Shown piece by piece: positions 57,829-64,000 of a DNA stretch of 64,000 nucleotides. Below the pieces are notes generated by a model, which was given only the letters and a program-made list of their open reading frames with translations, was not told the DNA's origin and made no database searches. The position numbers were made by a program, and so were the translations under genes. The DNA is from Ferrimonas pelagia (GTDB lineage Bacteria; Pseudomonadota; Gammaproteobacteria; Enterobacterales; Shewanellaceae). Position 1 is the first letter of the stretch; every line of letters begins with the position of its first letter. Location: assembly GCF_039543565.1 (NCBI RefSeq), contig NZ_BAABJZ010000104.1:1-64000 (forward strand), in the 5' to 3' direction.

Positions 57829-60516
57829 GTGAAGAAGTTAGTGTTTGTTCTATTGCTGGGGATGGGGAGTAGTGGTCTGTCCTGTGCGGCCCCGGTGACG
57901 CCGGAGGCTGTCATGGCCTTTGAGTCACTCAAAGATCCGGCCATTTCCGATGATGGCAGCGTGATCGCCTACGCCGTGCAGGCCGATCGCGGTGAGCCGA
58001 ACGGTCGATTACGCCGTCCTGATGGCCATGTGTTTAATGTTGTGGGCGCACAAGCGCCGGTGCTGTCGAGCGATGGTGACCATGCCTTGTTTACTGTGCC
58101 ACCGTCGCTGTTGGAGTGGGAGCAGACGCCCAAGAAGGCGCGGCGTAAGTTGCATTCAGGCCGGGTACTGGTGCATAGCCGAACCGGTCAGGAGTGGCGC
58201 TTCGATGAGGTCAAGGAAGCCAAGTTCAGTCACAATGGCCGGTACTTACTGGTTTTGCATGAAAAGGCCAAGGCGACGGATGAAACGCCCGTTGCTGGGG
58301 CAACCTTGACCATTCGCGATCTGCACAAGGACACCAGCCGCACCTTCAGTCATGTTCACCAGATCGCCGTGGCGGAAAAAGGCTTTGGCTTGGCTTACAG
58401 TAGTGAGACCCCGGCGGGAGAGCTTAATGGCGTCTATTTACTGTCGCACGATCTGAGCTCGGTGCCGGTCTACCAAGAAAAGGGCCACGTCAGTGGGGCA
58501 CTGCGCTTCAGTCGGGATGGCAAGCAGTTGGCATTCAGTTGGGGCCCAGAAGAGGTGGCGAAGCGTCAGCGAGAGCATCGCCTGGGCCATTTTCAGGGGG
58601 GCAAGTTGCGCTGGCAAGCGCTCAATCATGCCGATTTTATTGTCTCTGGGTTCAGTGAGTTAACCTTCAGTCGCGACGGCGAACGCCTGTTCGTTGGCCG
58701 CCAAGCGCGCCAGCCTCAAAGCCGCAAAATAGAAGATTATGCGGATCCGACGGCCCTCTACCAACCAGAGCAGATATTAAGTCGGACCGAGTTGGTGCTC
58801 TGGCATGGCGACGATGCGCGGATCAAATCCGTCGAACAAAAACGCCATAAAGACGAGTTTAAACGTCAATACCAAGGTGTCTGGCATCTTAGCGGCGAAG
58901 AGTTTATTCAGTTAACCGATCCCCGCGTGCCCAGTTTGAAGCTGGCGGATAACCGACGATTCCTGTTGGCGTCCAGTGATACCCTTTATCGCAAAATGGC
59001 CTCTTGGGCCGGGTTCTATCGAGATTGGTATCTGGTCGATCTGAAAACCGGTCAACGTCGGGCTTTGGTTGAGCAGACCTTGTCGGCGGATGAGCCCAGC
59101 TTGTCGCCTCACGATGATGGGGTGATCTGGCATGTCCGCGGTAAGCTCAAGTGGCATGACATTAAGGCCAACTCCACCCGCGTCATTGCGGAGGGCTTTT
59201 CCGATGAGGATCACGATTACCCGAGTCCGGCGCCGGGTTACGGTTTTGACGCTTGGCTGGAGCCGGGGGCCGGCGTGCTGGTTTATGACAAGTACGACAT
59301 TTGGTTGGCCAAAGGCGGTGAACTGGAGCGTTTGACGGAGGGGCGTGCGCAGCGCTGGATCCATCGCCGAGTGCGCACCGACGATGATGCCTTGTTCCTG
59401 TCGAGTCAGGCGGATCTGCTGCTGCATCGGCACAACGAGCACACACGGGATGAGGGCTTAAGCCATCTTAAGATCGCCCCGCGGCAACTGCAGCCCTGGT
59501 TAACTGGGCCGCAACGCACCCGTTTTGTGGCAAAGGCGCAGCAAAGCGATGTGCTGCTGTTTACTCAGGAGCGTTACGATCGCTATCCGGATCTGCTTCA
59601 GACCCGTGGTTGGCAAGGCGAGTTTACTCAGGTTAGTGATCTTGGCGCGCAGCTCGAGACGCTGGATTGGGGTCAGGCACAGCGGATCAGCTGGCGCTCG
59701 CGCACCGGCGAGCCCTTGTCCGGTGTGCTGATCACGCCACCGGGTTATCAAGGCGACAAGCCCCTGCCGACGATGATCTATTTCTACCGCTTTATGAGCG
59801 ATAGGTTGCATCAGTTTCCAGCAATGGCGCTCAATCACCGCCCGAACTTCCCGTGGTTTGCCAGCAAAGGGTACGCCATCTTCCTGCCCGATATCCGCTT
59901 CGAGATAGGCCATCCTGGCCGCTCTACGGCGGATGCACTCTTGCCCGGGCTCGATACGCTCGTCGAGATGGGGCTGACCGATCCGCACGCAGTGGGTCTG
60001 CAGGGGCACTCTTGGGCGGGCTATCAAAGTGCCCAATTGGTGACTCAGACCAATCGCTTTAAGGCCGTAGTGACTGGGGCGCCAGTGGCCAATATGACCT
60101 CCGCGTATACTGGGATCCGCCTAGGCTCTGGGCTGGGCCGGCAGTTTCAATATGAGGCGGGTCAAAGCCGCATTGGTCAGAGCCTCTACCGGGCGCCGCA
60201 ATTGTATATTGAGAACAGTCCGGTATTTCATGCCGACAAGATCGAGACTCCGATGCTGATCATGTTTGGTGATAAGGACGATGCGGTGCCCTGGCAACAA
60301 GGGATCGAGCTGTATCTGGCGATGCGCCGCTTAGGCAAGGAGGTGGTGATGCTGCAGTATGAAGGGGAGCCGCATCACCTCAAGGAGTACCACAACAAAC
60401 TCGATTATAGCCTGAAGATGATGGCGTTTTTTGACCATACCCTGCAAGGCGCAGCAGCGCCTAGCTGGTGGCTGCAAGGCCAACCGCTGCGCCTGCCCGA
60501 TCCAGAAGAGCAATAG
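57829..60516 (+). CDS. Secreted S9-family (prolyl oligopeptidase type) peptidase
   Basis: An 895-residue alpha/beta-hydrolase. A signal peptide (KKLVFVLLLGMGSSGLSCAA) is followed by a beta-propeller (repeats such as LRFSRDGKQLAFSW, LTFSRDGERLFV) and a C-terminal peptidase domain from about residue 625. Catalytic residues: GLQGHSWAGYQSAQLV (Ser near 728), GDKDDAVPW (Asp), GEPHHLKEY (His near 850). The propeller is long for S9, giving a large protein. The GTG at 57829 has GAGGG six bases upstream. Substrate unknown; probably a periplasmic dipeptidyl- or acylaminoacyl-type peptidase. Confidence 0.88.
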   Translation: MKKLVFVLLLGMGSSGLSCAAPVTPEAVMAFESLKDPAISDDGSVIAYAVQADRGEPNGRLRRPDGHVFNVVGAQAPVLSSDGDHALFTVPPSLLEWEQTPKKARRKLHSGRVLVHSRTGQEWRFDEVKEAKFSHNGRYLLVLHEKAKATDETPVAGATLTIRDLHKDTSRTFSHVHQIAVAEKGFGLAYSSETPAGELNGVYLLSHDLSSVPVYQEKGHVSGALRFSRDGKQLAFSWGPEEVAKRQREHRLGHFQGGKLRWQALNHADFIVSGFSELTFSRDGERLFVGRQARQPQSRKIEDYADPTALYQPEQILSRTELVLWHGDDARIKSVEQKRHKDEFKRQYQGVWHLSGEEFIQLTDPRVPSLKLADNRRFLLASSDTLYRKMASWAGFYRDWYLVDLKTGQRRALVEQTLSADEPSLSPHDDGVIWHVRGKLKWHDIKANSTRVIAEGFSDEDHDYPSPAPGYGFDAWLEPGAGVLVYDKYDIWLAKGGELERLTEGRAQRWIHRRVRTDDDALFLSSQADLLLHRHNEHTRDEGLSHLKIAPRQLQPWLTGPQRTRFVAKAQQSDVLLFTQERYDRYPDLLQTRGWQGEFTQVSDLGAQLETLDWGQAQRISWRSRTGEPLSGVLITPPGYQGDKPLPTMIYFYRFMSDRLHQFPAMALNHRPNFPWFASKGYAIFLPDIRFEIGHPGRSTADALLPGLDTLVEMGLTDPHAVGLQGHSWAGYQSAQLVTQTNRFKAVVTGAPVANMTSAYTGIRLGSGLGRQFQYEAGQSRIGQSLYRAPQLYIENSPVFHADKIETPMLIMFGDKDDAVPWQQGIELYLAMRRLGKEVVMLQYEGEPHHLKEYHNKLDYSLKMMAFFDHTLQGAAAPSWWLQGQPLRLPDPEEQ

Positions 60517-60533
60517 GCTCGGAGTGTTGATAT

Positions 60534-60560
60534 AAAAAACGGCCATCGGGCCGTTTTTTT
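60534..60560. terminator. Bidirectional terminator between the S9 peptidase and DUF3192 genes
   Basis: AAAAAACGGCC (60534-60544) and GGCCGTTTTTT (60549-60559) pair around ATCG, with A and T runs on both sides. Confidence 0.93.
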
Positions 60561-60609
60561 GTTATTTATCGGCGCGTGCGTACGCCGGTCCGAAGCGCCG
60601 CGTTCAGTG

Positions 60610-61002
60610 TTAAGGTTCGAGTTGGGCTAATGCGGTTTTGCCCCATGCGGCCAAGACACCATCGCGAAACAGCAAAGGCGTGGTTTCGTCTTCGGTGGTC
60701 ATGCCATCCCCTTTGAGCCGATGGGTGCGGTAGCGCAATATCTGCATCTGCACCCCATCGCTGGCGGTAAAGGCTTCATTAAAATCCGGGGATCCCAGCA
60801 GGCTGAGGACCTGAGCTTGCTCCATGCCCATCTGTAATGTGGCGATGGTGGCGACGTTATGCTGTTGCCGGTCGTCCCAATCGAGTTGATCCGGTGTGCG
60901 CTCAGCGCCATCCCACAGGGTGATCGTGATGATCACAAACAACAAATACGCCCCGAGCAGGCCGAGGATCACGGGGACAATGCGATTTTTTTGCTCTCTC
61001 AT
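60610..61002 (-). CDS. DUF3192 domain membrane-anchored protein
   Basis: A 130-residue protein with an N-terminal membrane anchor (IVPVILGLLGAYLLFVIITITLW). It has a small SmpA/OmlA-like fold afterwards: TLQMGMEQAQVLSLLGSPDFNEAFTASDGVQMQILRYRTHRLKGDGMTTEDETTPLLFRDGVLAAWG. The BamE-like pattern (M-G-M..Q-V..L-G-x-P) and terminal LLFRDGVLAAWG identify DUF3192. Function unknown; BamE-like folds act in envelope assembly, but this is inference. It is preceded by a short promoter region. Confidence 0.85.
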   Translation of the reverse strand: MREQKNRIVPVILGLLGAYLLFVIITITLWDGAERTPDQLDWDDRQQHNVATIATLQMGMEQAQVLSLLGSPDFNEAFTASDGVQMQILRYRTHRLKGDGMTTEDETTPLLFRDGVLAAWGKTALAQLEP

Positions 61003-61312
61003 ATTCCATCAACGCTGTGCTGTGACTGCCACTTAGGTTAACAAGATGTTGCCTTGGTGCAATGGGCTGGGCGAGAAAAAAATGGGTAAGAACGTAACGT
61101 GCCGCCGTAGACCATGCTGGCGTTGATGGGGCCGATAAGCGGATATGGCGCGAGCCAAGGGCTTAGTAGAGCCCAATGGCAAGCGAAGATGAGCGGCTAT
61201 GAGATGGGGGCTTATCTGTGCGCAGCGGTGGGTTATCGATTGACTTGGGGCTTTTTGACAGGTGACGGCATGGCGGGGCGATCGTTGCCCCGCGCGTGGC
61301 AAAGGGGGCGGG
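61003..61312. other. Intergenic region upstream of the DUF3192 gene
   Basis: No supported gene. A minus-strand frame of 98 codons is proline-, arginine- and serine-rich and lacks an SD. A 7-bp hairpin, GCGGGGC/GCCCCGC (61273-61293) with loop GATCGTT, lies 20 bases past the SDR stop and may serve as its terminator, without a T-tract. Confidence 0.4.
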
Positions 61313-62005
61313 CTACCAAGGGATCTCACTGCCGTCGTAGTTAAGGAATCTGCCCGTATTCGCCAATGTCAGCTGATCTAATACCTTGCGCATCCCTTCA
61401 ACTGACGTGAGTGCAGAGATGAAAGCATTGGGTCCGCCCATCTCGGTTTGGACCCAGCCTGGGTGCAGTAGGGCGACAGGGTGGGCCTGCGCGGCGAGAT
61501 CATTGGCCAGGCTCTTACCAATGGCGTTGAGTGCTGCCTTCGAGGCGCGGTAGAAGTAGGCGCCGCCGCTGCCGTTGTCGTCCATGGAGCCCATTTTGGA
61601 ACTCAGCAGGGCGATCTTCGCGCCTTGGGCAAAGTTGGGGCGCAGCGCCTGCACCAGCAGGAGTGGAGCGAGCACATTGATTTGCATGATCTCGGCAAAA
61701 GGGCCGGCTTGATAGTGGCCCAGCGGTAAGCCTTTGGGGCCGTAGATCCCGGCGTTGCTGATCAGCAGATCCAACTTCCGCTCGCCTAGGTAATCAGCCA
61801 ACGCCGGGATCTGCTCAGGATGGCTGAGATCCAAGCCAACCAATTCCAGCTGTTGGGGGAACTGCTGGGCCAACTGCTGCAGCGCGTCGGCAGACTCCGG
61901 CTGTCGACAACAGGCGATAACCTGGGCCCCATCGTGCAGATATTGGCGGGTGAATTCCAGGCCGATCCCTCGATTGGCACCGGTAATGAGGAGGGTAGGT
62001 TTCAT
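61313..62005 (-). CDS. Short-chain dehydrogenase/reductase (sniffer/CsgA-like)
   Basis: A 230-residue SDR. TLLITGANRGIGLEFTRQYL is the cofactor motif, LDLLISNAGIYGPKGL the NAG loop, and ALLSSKMGSM carries the catalytic Ser. AYFYRASKAALNAIGKSL is the YxxxK motif (Tyr, Lys). The C-terminus LLHPGWVQTEMGGPNA fits the C-factor/sniffer group. GGGAG lies six bases before the ATG. It is the last of a ppnN-xni-SDR series, with the ATG inside the xni stop region (four-base overlap). Confidence 0.87.
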   Translation of the reverse strand: MKPTLLITGANRGIGLEFTRQYLHDGAQVIACCRQPESADALQQLAQQFPQQLELVGLDLSHPEQIPALADYLGERKLDLLISNAGIYGPKGLPLGHYQAGPFAEIMQINVLAPLLLVQALRPNFAQGAKIALLSSKMGSMDDNGSGGAYFYRASKAALNAIGKSLANDLAAQAHPVALLHPGWVQTEMGGPNAFISALTSVEGMRKVLDQLTLANTGRFLNYDGSEIPW

Positions 62006-62766
62006 GCAGGCTCCCTGAGTCGAAATTGATTGAGGCTGAGGTTGAGGATCAGATCTTGCCGCAGACGCACGAGCGCGTAGCTGAGGCGAGCTTGATAGCG
62101 GTGTTGGTGCAACGTGTCGCCCAGCTTGCCCTCAACGGTGCCGGGGGTGAAGATCTGGCTGAGATTTTGGTGTTGTTGTAACAGCTTTTGCGCGGTTTTT
62201 TTGCCGATACCGGGCACGCCGGGGATCCCGTTGCCACTGTCGCCGGCAAGCGCCCAAAAGTCGAGCAGTTGGTGTTGTGGTACGCCGACTTTCTGCTCCA
62301 GCTTGGGCAGATCCAGGGCTTCGCCCTCAAAGTGATCCCACTGGGTTAATCCGACGCGGTGGAGTTGGCCAAAGCCTTTATCGGTTGAGAGGATCACCAC
62401 GTGGCCACCATGCTCAACCACCTTGACGGCGATGGTGGCGATCAGATCATCCGCTTCGATGTTGTCTTGCCGCACTGAGCCTAACCCCATCTGTTCGAGG
62501 TGCTGCTGCAGTGCGGGCAGATTGGCGGCAAGATCGTCGGGCATGGGTTTGCGCTGCGCTTTGTATTGCGGATAGAGCTCGCGACGCCAGCTGTGCTGGT
62601 GGCCGCCATCCCAGACCAACATGGCGTGGCTGGGGCCATGCTGGCGTAGGGCTTTTTTTATGGCGCTATCACAGCGTTCGATCAGGGCGGTTTGGTTATC
62701 GGGGATCGTTGCGTGGATCCGGCGGATCAGGTTGAGCGCGTCGATCAGTAAAAGTTGGACGGTCAT
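62002..62766 (-). CDS. xni: Flap endonuclease Xni (YgdG, ExoIX)
   Basis: A 254-residue 5'-nuclease domain protein cutting DNA flaps. It begins VQLLLIDALNLIRRIHAT. VWDGGHQHSWRRELYPQYKAQRKPMPDDL and NIEADDLIATIAVKV, then LSTDKGFGQL and FWALAGDSGNGIPGVPGIGKKTAQKLL (helix-hairpin-helix with K+ site) define the PIN-like fold. Like E. coli Xni it lacks one of the acidic residues of longer 5'-nucleases. The ATG overlaps the ppnN stop by four bases, so translation is coupled. Confidence 0.94.
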   Translation of the reverse strand: MTVQLLLIDALNLIRRIHATIPDNQTALIERCDSAIKKALRQHGPSHAMLVWDGGHQHSWRRELYPQYKAQRKPMPDDLAANLPALQQHLEQMGLGSVRQDNIEADDLIATIAVKVVEHGGHVVILSTDKGFGQLHRVGLTQWDHFEGEALDLPKLEQKVGVPQHQLLDFWALAGDSGNGIPGVPGIGKKTAQKLLQQHQNLSQIFTPGTVEGKLGDTLHQHRYQARLSYALVRLRQDLILNLSLNQFRLREPA

Positions 62767-64000
62767 CCGTGGTCTATCTCATAACAGGGGTGGTAGGTGC
62801 TGCCGGGCAGTTTCATCCGGCCTTGGTTGACGAAGGCGGACAGCAGGGCGTCCATTCGCTTCATTAATTGCGGATCGCCGGTCAGTTTAAATGGGCCATA
62901 TTTGGCGATGGCGCGAACGCCATCGGCTTTGACATTGCCGGCGACGATCCCGGAGAAGGCCTTGCGTAGATTGCCGGCGAGTTGGGCGGTGTGGGCTTGC
63001 GGCTGCAGCGCCAGGTTGGCCATGGCTTGGTGGCTGGGCAGAAAGGGCAGCTGAAACTCCGGTTCGATCTTCATGCGCCAGTTATAGGCAAAGGCGTCGC
63101 CGGTTTGTTGCCGATAGGCTTTGACGTTGGGGATCTGCTGTTTTAAGCAGCGAGCAACGGCGATCGGATCATCGATAATGATGTGGTAGCGCGCCTGTGC
63201 CTTAGGTCCAAGCGTGGCACCGATGAAGTCATTGATTTCATCGAAGTAGGCCCGACTCTCGGTTGGGCCGGTCAGTACAACGGGGAGGGGCTCGGCGGCA
63301 TTGTCTGGATGCAGCAGGATCCCCAGTAAATAGAGCAACTCTTCTGCTGTACCGACACCGCCAGGAAAGATCACGATGCCGTGCGCCAGGCGGACGAAGC
63401 CCTCAAGGCGTTTTTCAATATCCGGCAGGATCACCAACTCATTAACGATCTGGTTGGGTGGCTCGGCGGCAATGATGGAGGGCTCGGTCAGGCCGAGGAA
63501 GCGACCCTCTTTAACGCGCTGTTTGGCGTGGGCAATGGCGGCGCCTTTCATCGGCCCCTCCATGGCGCCCGGGCCGCAGCCGGTACAGATGTTGAGCTCG
63601 CGCAGCCCCATCTGGAAGCCCACTTCACGGGTGTACTGGAACTCGACGTCATTAATGCTGTGCCCACCCCAACAGACCACCATATTGGTTTTGCCGCCGG
63701 TGGGGATCGCTTTGGCGTTGCGCAGGATCTCAAACACCACGTTGGTGATGTGCGTGGCATTGGTCAGGTTGATGTGGCGTAGGTTTTCGAAGCGATCATT
63801 GATGTACAGGATATCGCGCAGCACCGCGAACAGGTGTTCCTGTATGCTGCGCATCAGTTTGCCATCCACCAGTGCATCTTGGGGCGGATTGGTCAGTTCA
63901 AGGATCACCCCGCGCTCCTGTCTCAGCACCCGAATATGAAAATCTAGGTGGCGTTTAAACAGGGTTTCGCTGTCGTCGGTCTTAATACCAGACGCAAGAA
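62763..64000 (-). CDS. ppnN: Pyrimidine/purine nucleotide 5'-monophosphate nucleosidase (PpnN), 5' end beyond the window
   Basis: A Rossmann-fold LOG-type nucleosidase; E. coli PpnN (YgdH) cleaves NMPs to base and ribose 5-phosphate and binds (p)ppGpp. The visible 412 codons include RERGV.LELTNPP-type N-domain (RQERGVILELTNPPQDALVDG), VVCWGGHSINDVEFQY, LNICTGCGPGAMEGPMKGAAIAHA and IVIFPGGVGTAEELLYLLGIL (the PGGxGTxxE signature). The frame stays open to base 64000 at the right edge, so only about 40 N-terminal residues are missing. It is the first gene of ppnN-xni-SDR. Confidence 0.94.
   Translation of the reverse strand, partial: LASGIKTDDSETLFKRHLDFHIRVLRQERGVILELTNPPQDALVDGKLMRSIQEHLFAVLRDILYINDRFENLRHINLTNATHITNVVFEILRNAKAIPTGGKTNMVVCWGGHSINDVEFQYTREVGFQMGLRELNICTGCGPGAMEGPMKGAAIAHAKQRVKEGRFLGLTEPSIIAAEPPNQIVNELVILPDIEKRLEGFVRLAHGIVIFPGGVGTAEELLYLLGILLHPDNAAEPLPVVLTGPTESRAYFDEINDFIGATLGPKAQARYHIIIDDPIAVARCLKQQIPNVKAYRQQTGDAFAYNWRMKIEPEFQLPFLPSHQAMANLALQPQAHTAQLAGNLRKAFSGIVAGNVKADGVRAIAKYGPFKLTGDPQLMKRMDALLSAFVNQGRMKLPGSTYHPCYEIDHG

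Noticed and set aside
61033..61329. 98-codon minus-strand frame between the DUF3192 and SDR genes
   Set aside because: Proline/arginine/serine-rich, no SD, no recognisable domain.
1..64000. CRISPR array, tRNA or rRNA genes, prophage or integron
   Set aside because: No regularly spaced repeats, no cloverleaf with CCA or GTTCGA arm, no rRNA-like block and no phage genes were seen on either strand.

Overview
The window reads as a stretch of ordinary chromosome from a marine-type gammaproteobacterium. The gene neighbourhoods (yfbV/ackA-pta, pflA-pflB, trp operon-yciB, yciI-xthA, rnm-yciO-scpAB-rluB-yciK, topA-cysB, ppnN-xni), a monomeric-length NAD-type isocitrate dehydrogenase, an arginine-succinyltransferase-pathway gene and a VolA-type lipase suggest the Alteromonadales (Shewanella/Ferrimonas side). 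This placement is inference from gene content, not a search result. The DNA is moderately GC-rich and densely coded, with many genes overlapping by 1 to 13 bases. No tRNA, rRNA, CRISPR array or intact mobile element was seen. The only mobile remnant is the end of an IS630-type transposase at the left edge.

Layout. 1-7.3 kb: transposase tail, divergent tesA / ybbA-ybbP, then folX-yfcH and an AI-2E permease with a RlmI/K-type methyltransferase. 7.3-8.0 kb: gene-poor stretch holding an acidic 33-residue protein with its own terminator. 8.0-10.2 kb: periplasmic gamma-glutamyltransferase and a small lipoprotein. 10.3-12.6 kb: a tightly overlapping four-gene operon of two DUF1538 membrane proteins, a P-II-like protein and a CBS-domain protein; this is the best candidate for an under-described system. 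12.7-21 kb: pyruvate/acetate fermentation block (pta, ackA, yfbV, a CbiM-like permease, pflA, pflB). 21-27 kb: yhdT-panF, a MarR-like regulator, yciI-xthA and an OxlT-type carrier. Two perfect copies and one imperfect copy of a PdhR/LldR-like operator flank pflB/yhdT and the OxlT-type gene, hinting at a pyruvate- or lactate-responsive group.

27-35.6 kb: an aroF-trpE-trpG-trpD-trpCF-trpB-trpA-yciB operon headed by a class I-beta-type DAHP synthase and preceded by a complete Trp attenuator with a 17-residue leader peptide carrying three consecutive Trp. 35.7-40.4 kb: rnm, yciO, scpA-scpB, rluB, yciK. 40.6-49.6 kb: cell-envelope genes (VolA-like surface lipase, sohB, a dicarboxylate/glutamate symporter, a 1101-residue Ig-repeat lipoprotein with Asp-rich calcium-type loops). 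49.7-64 kb: astB, topA, a membrane coiled-coil protein, cysB, rhodanese, NAD-isocitrate dehydrogenase, an S9 peptidase, a DUF3192 protein, and a ppnN-xni-SDR operon running in from the right edge.

All calls come from reading the sequence and from remembered family features; no database or folding program was run.
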